From Anaerolinea thermophila (GTDB lineage Bacteria; Chloroflexota; Anaerolineae; Anaerolineales; Anaerolineaceae): 64,000 bases of DNA. Where the stretch lies: positions 372,207 through 436,206 of the forward strand of contig NZ_DYHZ01000003.1 in the NCBI RefSeq assembly GCF_020723905.1, read 5' to 3'. Positions 8,790-17,792 of the stretch are shown here, one piece after another. Position numbers and translations under genes: made by a program. Below the pieces are notes generated by a model. It did not search any database and was not told the DNA's origin. It was given only the letters and a program-made list of their open reading frames with translations. The number at the start of each line of letters is the position of its first letter. Position 1 is the stretch's first letter.

Positions 8790-11204
8790 TCATGGCTTTT
8801 GTTCGTAAAACAGCCGGTATAAATTATAAAGTTCTACAATATTCATAATGTATTGGCGGGTTTCCTGGAAACGAATCACTTCTAGAAATAAATCTGGATC
8901 ATCGTTTGCCAGTTCTTTCCATGCAAGAGTGTTTCCAGCGCCTCCATTATAAGAAGCCAGTGCGGCGTATATATCTCCATCAAAAAAGCGAATTTGACGG
9001 GAGAGGTATGAAGCCCCAAATTCAATGGAGACCTTGGGGCGCTCCAGGTCTTTTAGATCAAAGTTAGAAGGCCATTGCAGTTGAGTGGCAATTTCTCGGG
9101 CGGTTGACGGAATGATTTGCATCAGTCCTCTGGCGTTAGCAGAAGACCTGGCTGTAGGATCGAAGAGACTTTCCTGCCGGATTACACTCAAAAGCAACAA
9201 AGGATTTAGATTGTACTTCTGGGATGCCTGCTGGATGAGATCTTTGAAATATACGCCAAAACGGATATGGTTGAAATAACGAGGCGCGCTCAAGGTGGAA
9301 GCGTCGTCAAATCCAGCCAGATTGAGAACTTGCCGGGCAGATAAAATTGCCAGGCGATAAAGGTTTTTTTCCAGGAAGTAGTTCATGAGTTTATACGAGT
9401 TAATCGGATCGTTGAGATATTGCTGTCGGACTTTCTCAAACTCATTGAGCGCTTCTTCGTACAAACCCAAATCGTATAAGGCTTCACCCTTCTGAAATGC
9501 TGGTGATACCCTCAGTTCAGAGAGATTATTCAAATCTTGCTCAGGAGGGATCGAAAACTTTGTCCTCAACCAGGTTTCAGCCTCGTCTTTTTCTAAATTC
9601 AAATCATAGGCTAAATTGATTGGATTTTGACTTTCAAAGGGCTTTCGCCCTACCAGAAGTTCTGACGCTCGTTGACTGTAGTATCCGGTAGGATCTCGCT
9701 GAACAGCCTGCTCCCAGGCGGTTTTGGCTTGCTGAAAATCATTTTCTGCCTGATACGTTTTCCCTACCCATAAGTAAGATGCGGCTTGCTCTTCGGGTTG
9801 ATCTGACAGGATGAGAAAACGTTGAAAAATTAATCGAGCCTGAGAATAATTTTTTAATCGGTAAAGGGTAATACCTGCCAGGAACAATGCACGGCGGCTG
9901 ATTTCTGCTGATGGAAAACGTTCATGGCATGTCTGCCAGGTTTCTGCGGCTTTCGAAAGATAATTTCCTCTTTCATAAATTCTTGCCGCCTCAAAAAGCA
10001 TTTGGGGAGCATCCTCAACATCTCCGGCTTTATTGACGTAATCAAGTAAAACCTCCGCTGCCGTTGGATAATTGTTTAAATAAGCCCATAAGATAAAGGC
10101 TTTTTGCTGGTAGGCTTTTGACCAGAATCGATCATTCGGATATTTCTCGATGAGAATATCAAAATCCCCAATTGCGTTTCCATATTCCGACATAGCCAGG
10201 CGGCTCATGCCTCGATAGTAATAGGCTGTGCTGGTGGGAATTTCCTGACTGTCGATGTACCGGGAGAAAGCCTCTACGGCAAGGCCGTATTGTCCAGCAA
10301 AATAATCTACCAGACCACGATTTAATTCGTCCACAGGCTGTCCAGCATTTATTAACTCCACCAGCCCGGAATACGAGTCATAAGCCATTGGAAAATTCGT
10401 TACCGAATCCTGAAAACGCGCATAGGCTTGCTCTGGAGCTCCCAGGTTCAGGTATATTTGTCCCAGCAAGAAGTTGATTTGTGCTTTAGCATATTCATTG
10501 GCAGTATTTTGATATGCATCTAAAAATTCTGTGATGGCAGAAGAGGTATTCTGATTAATAGCCAATGCCCGGGCTTTCTTGATTTTCAGCCAAACGGGGT
10601 CTTTATCCACAGGTAACGCATCAATTGCCATCTGGTAGGCTTCTGCGGCTTCTGCCGGACGATTTGCATTCAAGAGGGCATCCCCTCGCCATTCCTCTAT
10701 ATATTCGTTCAGGGTTGTACCGGTTATCTCAGATAATTTCGCATAGGCATCAGCGGCTAAATCGGGTTTGTTCAGGGCTTCGAAAGAAAGCGCCAGATAT
10801 AACCAGGCACTGCCTATATTTTCAGCCTGGGGAAACTGTGTGATTGCCAGAGTAAGTTCTTGAATGGCTTGATCGTAGTTTCTCGTTAAGTAAGATATTT
10901 TTCCCAGTTCAATCAGGGCTTCTGCAACTACTGCCTCATCCTCCGCTCGCTGGATGATATCCTGAAATTCTTCTTTTGCCCGATCAAAATCTCCCATGAA
11001 GAAATGACTTTCTCCCAATTCCAATCGAACAGCAGGTAATGGTGTAGGAGTAGGTGTAGCACTGGGTTCTGGAGTCGGTGTCTGGTTGGCCAGGTTGACG
11101 CTCTCTGTTTCTACACTGGTCTGCGGCCTGAACTGTACGGGAAGTCCACAGGACATCATCACGAAGGGGATCAGCAGCAAGAAAAGAAAAAATTTTTTGG
11201 ACAT
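8790..11204 (-). CDS. Lipoprotein lytic transglycosylase with TPR repeats (SLT family)
   Basis: Cleaves peptidoglycan glycan strands to 1,6-anhydro products at the outer face of the membrane. The 804-residue protein starts with a lipoprotein signal ending at the lipobox MMSC (Cys19), followed by a Thr/Pro linker, a long helical region of TPR-like repeats (about residues 50-640), and a C-terminal goose-lysozyme-like SLT domain with catalytic Glu678 in RQESLFD and the GLMQIIPSTA motif. The architecture resembles Slt70. The frame is open to 11249, but a consensus promoter at 11214-11242 lies within that extension and the lipoprotein signal begins at 11204, so this start is chosen. There is no Shine-Dalgarno; translation is probably leaderless. 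Confidence 0.9.
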   Translation of the reverse strand: MSKKFFLFLLLIPFVMMSCGLPVQFRPQTSVETESVNLANQTPTPEPSATPTPTPLPAVRLELGESHFFMGDFDRAKEEFQDIIQRAEDEAVVAEALIELGKISYLTRNYDQAIQELTLAITQFPQAENIGSAWLYLALSFEALNKPDLAADAYAKLSEITGTTLNEYIEEWRGDALLNANRPAEAAEAYQMAIDALPVDKDPVWLKIKKARALAINQNTSSAITEFLDAYQNTANEYAKAQINFLLGQIYLNLGAPEQAYARFQDSVTNFPMAYDSYSGLVELINAGQPVDELNRGLVDYFAGQYGLAVEAFSRYIDSQEIPTSTAYYYRGMSRLAMSEYGNAIGDFDILIEKYPNDRFWSKAYQQKAFILWAYLNNYPTAAEVLLDYVNKAGDVEDAPQMLFEAARIYERGNYLSKAAETWQTCHERFPSAEISRRALFLAGITLYRLKNYSQARLIFQRFLILSDQPEEQAASYLWVGKTYQAENDFQQAKTAWEQAVQRDPTGYYSQRASELLVGRKPFESQNPINLAYDLNLEKDEAETWLRTKFSIPPEQDLNNLSELRVSPAFQKGEALYDLGLYEEALNEFEKVRQQYLNDPINSYKLMNYFLEKNLYRLAILSARQVLNLAGFDDASTLSAPRYFNHIRFGVYFKDLIQQASQKYNLNPLLLLSVIRQESLFDPTARSSANARGLMQIIPSTAREIATQLQWPSNFDLKDLERPKVSIEFGASYLSRQIRFFDGDIYAALASYNGGAGNTLAWKELANDDPDLFLEVIRFQETRQYIMNIVELYNLYRLFYEQKP

Positions 11205-11213
11205 ATACTGGTG

Positions 11214-11242
11214 CTTATACTGGAAGTGCGAAGGGATGTCAA
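11214..11242 (-). promoter_or_regulatory. Consensus promoter of the transglycosylase gene
   Basis: On the minus strand, a perfect TTGACA (11237-11242) and TATAAG (11214-11219) have a 17-base spacer. Only nine bases separate the -10 from the ATG, so the transcript should carry almost no 5' leader. Confidence 0.75.
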
Positions 11243-11311
11243 TACCCATGAAGGTTTCAGAGCATTTTGATGGATAATTGTAAAAAGGATTTTATTCCCA
11301 GAGGTCAACCC

Positions 11312-11340
11312 TTGTCAGGAGTAAGACGGTCATTTATACT
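11312..11340 (+). promoter_or_regulatory. Promoter of the response regulator gene
   Basis: TTGTCA at 11312-11317, a 17-base spacer and TATACT at 11335-11340. The start near 11347 gives a leader of about 14 bases that contains the GGGAG ribosome-binding site. It diverges from the transglycosylase promoter. Confidence 0.7.
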
Positions 11341-11360
11341 GGATACGGAGGTTTTGGGAG

Positions 11361-12014
11361 ATGCCAAAACAGAGGATTTTGCTGGTGGATGATCATGAAG
11401 TCGTTCGAATTGGCTTGAGAGCCCTTTTAGAACACCATGCCCATTTTGAGGTGATTGGTGAGGCGTCTACGGCAAAGGAAGCCATTGATATGGTTTCCCG
11501 GTATCGTCCTGATATCGTCTTGATGGATATCCGTTTACCAGGCGCTTCTGGCATAGAAGCCTGCGAGGAAATCACTACTCGTTTTCCCGAAACGCGGGTG
11601 GTCATGCTGACTTCCTATGCAGAAGATGAGATGCTTTTCTCGGCAATTCGTTCAGGCGCTTCCGGGTATATTCTCAAACAAATTGGCGGTGATGACTTAA
11701 TTCGAGCGCTGGAATCCGTGGGCAGGGGAGAAGCGTTACTGGATCCGGCAGTAACCCAGCGTGTATTTCAGGAAGTCCGTCGTGCCGTCAAGGAAGAAGA
11801 GGCATCCGCCTTTGCAAACCTCAGTCAACAGGAAAAACATGTTTTGTTGTTGGTTTCCGAAGGTAAAACCAACCGGGAAATTGCCAAAGCCTTGTTCCTT
11901 GGAGAAGGAACCGTCCGGAATTACGTAAGCAGTATTCTCTCCAAGTTGGGAGTGAGCAATCGCGCTGAAGCCGCGGCTTATGCTGTGGAGCATAACCTTA
12001 GAGAATATTTGTAA
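11361..12014 (+). CDS. NarL/LuxR-family response regulator
   Basis: Two-component transcription factor of 217 residues. The receiver domain (1-120) has the acidic pair Asp10-Asp11, the phosphoacceptor Asp56 in [10 protein letters not shown], and the conserved lysine in [10 protein letters not shown] linker leads to a LuxR-type helix-turn-helix at about 150-215 ([23 protein letters not shown]). The domain order is that of NarL, LiaR and DevR. No histidine kinase lies in the neighbourhood, so its sensor and targets are unknown. It has its own promoter and a GGGAG seven bases before the ATG. Its stop lies two bases from the stop of the convergent TIM-barrel gene. Confidence 0.92.
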   Translation: MPKQRILLVDDHEVVRIGLRALLEHHAHFEVIGEASTAKEAIDMVSRYRPDIVLMDIRLPGASGIEACEEITTRFPETRVVMLTSYAEDEMLFSAIRSGASGYILKQIGGDDLIRALESVGRGEALLDPAVTQRVFQEVRRAVKEEEASAFANLSQQEKHVLLLVSEGKTNREIAKALFLGEGTVRNYVSSILSKLGVSNRAEAAAYAVEHNLREYL

Positions 12015-12016
12015 AG

Positions 12017-12865
12017 CTATTCTCCAAACCACTCGATCCATCTTTGTTTCATGTAAAGGGCATCTTCTTCAAGCACCGGCGATTCACAGAGAATCCTGCC
12101 GGTGCATTCACGTTCGTGAAGGGCTTCAAACAGTCCCTTTAAATTTAAATCGGATTCTTCCAGCCGTAGATGATTTTTTTCTCCCTTATCTGAATACTCA
12201 ATTCCTGAAAGATGGATGTGGAGGCTCTTCAAAGATTCTTCGCCAAGCGTCTTTGCGACTTCATCGAGCACTTCAAGCCATTCCTCGCGAGAATTAAGGG
12301 CTCCTGTTCCAGTACGGGCGTGGAGATGCGCAAAATCCAGACAGGGTTTCACATATCCTGGAAGGGCTCTGCTCATCTCCAGTACATCCTCCAGCGACCC
12401 CAGCATGGCAGATTTGCCCATGGTTTCTGGTCTCAATATTACCTTAATTTGTTGATCGGATAATTCCTTTACGCATCCTTCCAGGCGGTTAATGGCTTTA
12501 GGGAGAACTTCAGCAGGTGGTAGTGAAAAATAAGAGCCGGGGTGGAAAATAATATCCGTGGCTCCTGCCAGCGCTCCATAATATGCTGCATCCATTAAAC
12601 GCTTTCGAGATTTCAGCCACTCTTCGTCATCAGCGTTGAGGTTTATGAAATAAGGTGCATGGACGCTGATTTGAACCTGATATTCTTCAGCCGTTTTTTG
12701 AATGTCACGGCAGGTTTCCTCAGATACACGAACGGACTGTACCCATCCCAATTCAAACGCATACAATCCGAGAGAGGCTAAATGTTGAATGGCTCCAATA
12801 CTCCCACCCGGTTTCTTTGGGGTAGAAAGGGGAGCACCAACGGTACCAAAGGTGAAAGGAAGCAT
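12017..12865 (-). CDS. Endonuclease IV-like TIM-barrel protein
   Basis: A 282-residue protein of the AP-endonuclease 2/xylose-isomerase-like TIM-barrel superfamily. Visible barrel motifs include ISVHAPYFINL near residue 85, a His in IIFHPGSYF, the glutamate in ILRPETMGK, the histidine-rich CLDFAHLHAR, HIHLSG, and a late Glu in ILCESP, which together match the metal-ligand pattern of endonuclease IV. The likely role is repair of abasic DNA sites, but sugar isomerases share the fold. GAGGTGA lies just upstream of the ATG. It is the last gene of a compact minus-strand operon, four bases from dgkA. Confidence 0.7.
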   Translation of the reverse strand: MLPFTFGTVGAPLSTPKKPGGSIGAIQHLASLGLYAFELGWVQSVRVSEETCRDIQKTAEEYQVQISVHAPYFINLNADDEEWLKSRKRLMDAAYYGALAGATDIIFHPGSYFSLPPAEVLPKAINRLEGCVKELSDQQIKVILRPETMGKSAMLGSLEDVLEMSRALPGYVKPCLDFAHLHARTGTGALNSREEWLEVLDEVAKTLGEESLKSLHIHLSGIEYSDKGEKNHLRLEESDLNLKGLFEALHERECTGRILCESPVLEEDALYMKQRWIEWFGE

Positions 12866-12868
12866 ATG

Positions 12869-13258
12869 TCACCTCGCAAAAAACGGAGCAATTTTTTGCC
12901 ACAGAGCGGGACCAATAATAAAAATTCCCACCAGTACAGCCGCAATGGCAGATATAAGTACCGCCGCTGCACCAACATCTTTCCCAACCCGTGCAAGAGG
13001 ATGATGAATGGGCATGGCTAAGTCGACAACGGCTTCAAGTGCCGTGTTCAGGAATTCGGATATCCACACCAAGGCGATTGTCAAAATAATGACAGCCCAA
13101 TCCCGAGCCGGAAGGTTCAGGAAAAGGCATAAAACCACGATTACTATGGAAATGATTGCATGGATCCATGCGTTCCGCTGGGTACGAATGACATACCACC
13201 AGCCGGAAAAGGCATACCCAAAGGCGCGAATCCTCAGTCGAAGGAATTCATTCATCAT
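12869..13258 (-). CDS. dgkA: Diacylglycerol/undecaprenol kinase (DgkA family)
   Basis: Small membrane kinase of 129 residues that phosphorylates a lipid alcohol; in Gram-positive-type bacteria the substrate is usually undecaprenol, feeding cell-wall lipid carrier recycling. Three hydrophobic segments are visible, and the family signature EFLNTALEAVVDL sits near residue 65 between the first two helices and the third. The start ATG overlaps the YbeY stop (TAATG), a coupling also seen in many Firmicutes where ybeY and dgkA are adjacent. Whether it prefers undecaprenol or diacylglycerol cannot be told from sequence. Confidence 0.92.
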   Translation of the reverse strand: MMNEFLRLRIRAFGYAFSGWWYVIRTQRNAWIHAIISIVIVVLCLFLNLPARDWAVIILTIALVWISEFLNTALEAVVDLAMPIHHPLARVGKDVGAAAVLISAIAAVLVGIFIIGPALWQKIAPFFAR

Positions 13259-13710
13259 TATTCCGGAAGCCGATTAATTTTACAACCTAAACGGTCGAGA
13301 ATTTCCTGTTGGATCTTCCACATTTTGTTTTTCTCTTCTTCTGTGCTGTGATCATACCCAGCAAGATGAAGAATGCCATGAACAATTAAGAGCACAACTT
13401 CGCTTTCGGTAGAGTGACCGGCTATTTGAGCCTGTTCTTCGGCTCTTTGAAAAGAGATAATCACATCTCCCAGGTAATGCCTTTCCGTTTCCGGGTCAAA
13501 AAAGTCCATTGTAAAAGATAGCACATCTGTGGGAGCGTCTATACCCATAAACTGTAAATTCAGATTCTTAAGGGCTTCATCATCCTGAATAGATATTGTC
13601 ACATCTGAGTCTTGATGATTTTCGGCTTGGAGGGTTTCCTTGGCGGATCGAATCAGCGTCTCTCGATCGAGTAGACCTTCATAGGGTTCATCAATGAAGA
13701 GGTAAATCAT
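13258..13710 (-). CDS. ybeY: Endoribonuclease YbeY
   Basis: Single-strand endoribonuclease needed for 16S rRNA 3'-end maturation and ribosome quality control. The 150-residue protein has the zinc-binding signature HGILHLAGYDH with the three histidines His111, His115 and His121. AAGGAG lies a few bases before the ATG, and the start overlaps the stop of the upstream HD-protein gene (ATGA). The order pgpH, ybeY, dgkA is the same as in Firmicutes; phoH, which often precedes it, is absent here. Confidence 0.95.
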   Translation of the reverse strand: MIYLFIDEPYEGLLDRETLIRSAKETLQAENHQDSDVTISIQDDEALKNLNLQFMGIDAPTDVLSFTMDFFDPETERHYLGDVIISFQRAEEQAQIAGHSTESEVVLLIVHGILHLAGYDHSTEEEKNKMWKIQQEILDRLGCKINRLPE

Positions 13711-15842
13711 ATTTTCTCCTTGGATAGGTCAGTAGGGGGTTGCTCTTCCTTATGGGTGGGTTGCTGGATCTCCGGGTATCGAATTCTCGGATGGTAGGTG
13801 TTTTTCAACGTTTGTACGAACGAATCAGCAATTAATGTGAGGTCTCTCAACGTCAGTCGGGTATTATCCAGTTGTCCTTCTTTGAGGCAATAATCGATCA
13901 CTTTTTTTACAACTGCCCGAATCTCTTCTTCAGTTTCAGGTAATTCAGCACGAACTCGTGCCTGTGTTCCATCGGCAAGCATTAGTAAAGCTGTTTCTCG
14001 AGAGGCTGGAGGAGGTCCCGGATATCGGAACTTTTCTTGATCCACTTTTGTAGAGTCGCCATTGGCTTTCTCAAGCGCTCTGGCATACTGATATCGAGTC
14101 AGCATAGTCCCGTGGTGTTCTCGAATAAAATCCTGGATTCGAGAGGGAATACGGTACTTCTTTGCCAGTTCTACCCCATCCAGCACATGCTGGATGATGA
14201 TGCGAGCCGATTCTTCTGGAGGAATATCATCATGAGTGTCTAAAGCAGTGCCAGTTTGATTTTCGATGAAGAAAGAAGGATTTAGAGCTTTACCGGCATC
14301 ATGATACATACCGCCCACGCGAACGAGCATAGCATCTGCGCCAATTTTCTCTGCTGCTTGTTCAGCAAGCACAGCAACCTGTAAACTGTGCTGATAACTA
14401 CCCGGAGCGTTCTGCATGATCAACCGCAGTAAAGGATGATCTGGGCGGGAAAGATCCAGTAATTGTAATGCTGTTGTCAAACCGAGTGTTTGGGAGAAAA
14501 TGTACTGAAAGAGGACAGTCAAACTGGCAGAGGCAATACCATTGAAAAAAGCACCCCCAACCAAGGTAGCAATCCCTATCAGATCGGTATAAGGAGAAAT
14601 CAGGCGATAAGCAAAGATGATAGCACTTCCAGTTGCTCCAATACTGATTCCTGCCCAGATAAAATGGCTAAGACGTTGTGCTTTACCTAAAACAAAGATG
14701 CCAGTGATACTGCTCAGAAGATAGTATACGGTCAGATCAAGACTGTTTGTGGTACCAAAAGCAGTTAAGATGCCTAAAGAGATGGAAAGGATGACACCGA
14801 GTTCTATGCCAAACAATGATGCAATAGTTAACCCAAAGGCGGGAATTGGGAACAAATAGGGTACCACAGCGCGATTGGGTACAAGTGCTCGTGCAGAGAA
14901 AAGAAAAACCAGAAAGAAGAGAGCAATGATAAATGAAAAACGTAAACTTCCTGAAATTGGAATGGTTTTTCGATAGAAGAAAAGACCAGTTAAGCAAGTG
15001 AGAACAAGGATCAGTGAAACTAGTGAGATTAATTCCCTGTTTCTGTTGTTACTGCGAATTAATTTATATTGCTGAAGCGCTTCGTACGTTAATGGGGTAA
15101 TTATTTGACCTCGACGAACAATTGTTTCCCCGGCAACATATTGTTTGGTGATTGGTTGAACTGCCTCGCGCGCAGATTTCCGGGCAAGTTCGGTTTGCTC
15201 CGGGCTATATAAACTGTTGGGGGTGATGAATGGACGGATGAGTTTTAAAACCAGTTGGGCTTCTTCGGGCGAAAGGGAAAAACTTATCAGTGAAGGGGTA
15301 CGTTTGATGGCTTCCTGTAACTGGTCTTCTCGAATAGTGTCTCTCATGACCTGTTCCAGTACCCGAAGGGCTTCACTTTGAATTAGTTCCCAGTTACTTT
15401 GATCCAGTGTCAGTATGATATTGATTTCTTCTTGAGTCAGGTTCAGGTCTTTGGCTTTTTGTAAATCTTCAATCTTTTGCTCAAGTGATGCATAAGGATC
15501 TTGCCGGATTGCATTGATGTACTGGAACGTAATCCGCAGTTTTTCGATTTGCCGGCGGGTTATGGAAGCATCTGAGGGGAGATAGACCGGTAAGGTTTTT
15601 TGCTCTGCTTCCTGACGTGCCTGTTCTGTCAATACTTCACTGACATAACTCAGAGAGTATGGGGCTTCAATATCTTGAGGTGCCACGTCTCCTGGAGAGA
15701 GTGTGTAAATTAGTGGGCGAGAGGCTATTGGTAACCATAAGATAATAAAAGAAAGCCCGCTTGTCATAAGCAAAATGAATACCTTAAACAACCTTCGAGT
15801 ATAAGGTGTAAGCAAACGGGCTTTTAGATCCGATAACCTCAT
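13707..15842 (-). CDS. pgpH: 7TM-HD family phosphohydrolase (PgpH-like, probable c-di-AMP phosphodiesterase)
   Basis: Membrane-bound HD-domain hydrolase of 711 residues. The order is one N-terminal membrane helix (about 20-45), a large extracytoplasmic 7TMR-HDED region (to about 270), seven hydrophobic segments (about 275-460), and a cytoplasmic HD domain with the metal pair His514-Asp515 in MYHDAGK. Proteins of this type (PgpH in Listeria) hydrolyse cyclic di-AMP, so a second-messenger role is likely but inferred by homology. It sits between yqeY and ybeY in the same operon, with a 4-base overlap to ybeY and an AGGGATAA before the ATG. Confidence 0.88.
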   Translation of the reverse strand: MRLSDLKARLLTPYTRRLFKVFILLMTSGLSFIILWLPIASRPLIYTLSPGDVAPQDIEAPYSLSYVSEVLTEQARQEAEQKTLPVYLPSDASITRRQIEKLRITFQYINAIRQDPYASLEQKIEDLQKAKDLNLTQEEINIILTLDQSNWELIQSEALRVLEQVMRDTIREDQLQEAIKRTPSLISFSLSPEEAQLVLKLIRPFITPNSLYSPEQTELARKSAREAVQPITKQYVAGETIVRRGQIITPLTYEALQQYKLIRSNNRNRELISLVSLILVLTCLTGLFFYRKTIPISGSLRFSFIIALFFLVFLFSARALVPNRAVVPYLFPIPAFGLTIASLFGIELGVILSISLGILTAFGTTNSLDLTVYYLLSSITGIFVLGKAQRLSHFIWAGISIGATGSAIIFAYRLISPYTDLIGIATLVGGAFFNGIASASLTVLFQYIFSQTLGLTTALQLLDLSRPDHPLLRLIMQNAPGSYQHSLQVAVLAEQAAEKIGADAMLVRVGGMYHDAGKALNPSFFIENQTGTALDTHDDIPPEESARIIIQHVLDGVELAKKYRIPSRIQDFIREHHGTMLTRYQYARALEKANGDSTKVDQEKFRYPGPPPASRETALLMLADGTQARVRAELPETEEEIRAVVKKVIDYCLKEGQLDNTRLTLRDLTLIADSFVQTLKNTYHPRIRYPEIQQPTHKEEQPPTDLSKEKI

Positions 15843-15843
15843 G

Positions 15844-16290
15844 TTATCCCTGCAACAATTTACGAACCATCTGGCTAACCTGATCGCCGGAGGCTCTTCC
15901 TTGCACCTTTGGAATGAGGATTTTCATTACCTTACCCATATCTGCGGGCGTGGTTGCGCCGGCTTCCTGAATGGCTTCTCTGGCTAACGCTTCCAGTTCT
16001 TCCATAGACAGTTGTTTGGGTAAAAACGATTCAATCACCGCAATTTCTGCTTTTGCTGCCTCAGCCAGATCGGATCGGTTGGCTTTTTCGGCGTCGGCAA
16101 TGGATTCGCGGCGAGACTTTAATTCTTTTTGCAACACAGCCAACAACGCGGATTCGTCCAATGCTGCACCTTTTTCTACCTCGGCAAGTTTTATGGCGCT
16201 GAGGATCATACGTATAGTGCGACGGGCAACTTCGTCGTTGTTGCGCATTGCTTCTTTCAAGGCCTGTTCAATTGTTTGTCTGCTTAACAT
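15844..16290 (-). CDS. yqeY: GatB/YqeY domain protein
   Basis: A 148-residue member of the YqeY family, related to the tail domain of the GatB subunit of tRNA-dependent amidotransferase; its exact role is not established. Visible features are the N-terminal helix pair with EALKEAMRNNDEVARRT, the ESFLPKQLSMEEL segment, and the C-terminal DMGKVMKIL. A TATAAT six bases upstream of the ATG (16297-16302) and a distant GGAGG are both present, so it may be translated from a leaderless internal transcript as well as from read-through out of comEA. One base separates its stop from the pgpH start. Confidence 0.9.
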   Translation of the reverse strand: MLSRQTIEQALKEAMRNNDEVARRTIRMILSAIKLAEVEKGAALDESALLAVLQKELKSRRESIADAEKANRSDLAEAAKAEIAVIESFLPKQLSMEELEALAREAIQEAGATTPADMGKVMKILIPKVQGRASGDQVSQMVRKLLQG

Positions 16291-16315
16291 AATGGGATTA
16301 TAACCTCCTCAAGTG

Positions 16316-16870
16316 TTATGGCGTGATGAATACAAAAGGTTTAATTTTTTCAAAAGTTGCTTTTCCGATTCCAGTGATATTCAAGAGTTCTTCAATAGTT
16401 TTAAAACCCCCATGGGAATCGCGATAGCGGATAATTTCTTTTGCCCGATCTTCCCCAATGCCTGGCAGGGTCATTAATTCTTCCAGAGAAGCATGATTCA
16501 GATCAATCCATGCAGATGCGTTTTGATCAGTTGCTGGTGGGGTTGTAATTTCGTAAATGGAAGGAATATAAATTTTTTGCCCATCCTTAATAGGTGCAGC
16601 CAGATTGATGTCACGAAGATTGGCAGACTCAGTAACGCCGCCTGCCGCTTGAATAGCATCGTTTACCCGACTTCCTCTTTCTACTGGATATACACCCGGT
16701 TTATTTACTGCACCATCCACATGAACCAAATAGGGTTGTGGTGTAGGTGGTGGATATAGAGTGAGCGGGACTCCGCTGGGACGCCGGGCAATGAGAAGAA
16801 TGACTGCGCTCGCAATGAGCCCAAAGAAAAACGCCACCAGGTATTTTTGCCACTCCTGCCATTCTTCCAT
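16316..16870 (-). CDS. comEA: ComEA-type DNA-binding protein
   Basis: Membrane-anchored double-stranded DNA receptor of natural transformation. The 184-residue protein has one N-terminal membrane helix (about 9-28), a proline-rich linker (PPPTPQPY), an SLBB-like domain (VHVDGAVNKPGVYPV) and a C-terminal helix-hairpin-helix pair (LMTLPGIGEDRAKEII, LLNITGIGKATFEKI). The frame is open to 16957, but ATG 16870 has GAGGGAGA at correct spacing and puts the membrane helix at the N-terminus. No comEC or comF lies nearby. A prepilin peptidase at 40.5 kb would fit the same transformation apparatus. Confidence 0.9.
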   Translation of the reverse strand: MEEWQEWQKYLVAFFFGLIASAVILLIARRPSGVPLTLYPPPTPQPYLVHVDGAVNKPGVYPVERGSRVNDAIQAAGGVTESANLRDINLAAPIKDGQKIYIPSIYEITTPPATDQNASAWIDLNHASLEELMTLPGIGEDRAKEIIRYRDSHGGFKTIEELLNITGIGKATFEKIKPFVFITP

Positions 16871-16895
16871 GGGGAATTCTCCCTCTGAGAGAAAA

Positions 16896-17792
16896 TTATG
16901 TGTCCTGGGATGATGCGTATTCCTTTTCCAATCGTAACATTTCTTTAAATGCAGCAATGGCTACTTCCAGCATGCCAGGATCCGGTTCCCGGGTGGTCAA
17001 ACGTTGCAACACCAGATTGGGTTGAATCAAGTTGCGTACCAGAGGATTATCAATATGGTTAGCACTCCAGCGAATGAACTCGTAGGCAATCCCTGCCAGT
17101 ATTGGTAGAAAGAGAACCCTGGTTGCAATTCTCCAGAAGGGTGTCAGGTCTCCCAGCAGGGTAAAGACAACAATGGAAACAATGATCAGGGTGAGCAAAA
17201 AAGAGGTGCCACATCGCGGATGTTCTAAAGGATATTGTTGCACTTTCTCAGGGGTGAGCTCTTCCTGACCTTCGAAGGCGTTAATGGTTTTATGTTCTGC
17301 TCCGTGATAAGCAAATACCCGCTGAATTTCGGGAATTTTTCCAATAGCCCATATGTATCCAATAACAAAAGCAAGCCGGATTCCTCCTTCAATTAAATTG
17401 CTTGTAAAAGCATTCATTGTCAGGGAGTTTTGTAGAAATTGAGCAATCCCTGCGGGAATCAGGAAAAACAAGCCAATTGCCAGAAGGAGAGAAACCCCGA
17501 TGGTGAAAACTGCTGATTTCCCATCAATCGGTTTTTCTTCAGGGGCTTGTAAATTGGCAGAAATGGTCAGAAACCGCATTCCCAGACCAAGAGCATCCCA
17601 TAGGGCTGTGACCCCTCGAATAAAAGGCAATTGCCAGAACCGTGACCGGTAAATATTGGAAAGGGGTTCAACATGCAGGACAATTTTCCCCTCTGGAGCG
17701 CGCATTGCCGCAACAGCAACATAACGGCTCCGCATGAGTACGCCCTCAATCAGTGCTTGACCACCATATGCAGGCATTCGTGTGGATTTCAA
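16896..17792 (-). CDS. DUF1385 family membrane protein
   Basis: A 298-residue DUF1385 protein, a conserved family of unknown function sometimes annotated as a metal-dependent enzyme. The conserved start YGGQALIEGVLMRSR, a central pair of hydrophobic segments (about 100-150), the YHGAEHKTINAFE motif near residue 180, and HPRCGTSFLL are all present. Translation probably begins at TTG 17792, which overlaps the upstream stop as TTGA and has GGAAGGA eight bases before it; the alternative ATG at 17777 lacks such a site. Conserved His/Cys/Glu residues suggest metal binding, which is inference. Confidence 0.88.
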   Translation of the reverse strand: MKSTRMPAYGGQALIEGVLMRSRYVAVAAMRAPEGKIVLHVEPLSNIYRSRFWQLPFIRGVTALWDALGLGMRFLTISANLQAPEEKPIDGKSAVFTIGVSLLLAIGLFFLIPAGIAQFLQNSLTMNAFTSNLIEGGIRLAFVIGYIWAIGKIPEIQRVFAYHGAEHKTINAFEGQEELTPEKVQQYPLEHPRCGTSFLLTLIIVSIVVFTLLGDLTPFWRIATRVLFLPILAGIAYEFIRWSANHIDNPLVRNLIQPNLVLQRLTTREPDPGMLEVAIAAFKEMLRLEKEYASSQDT

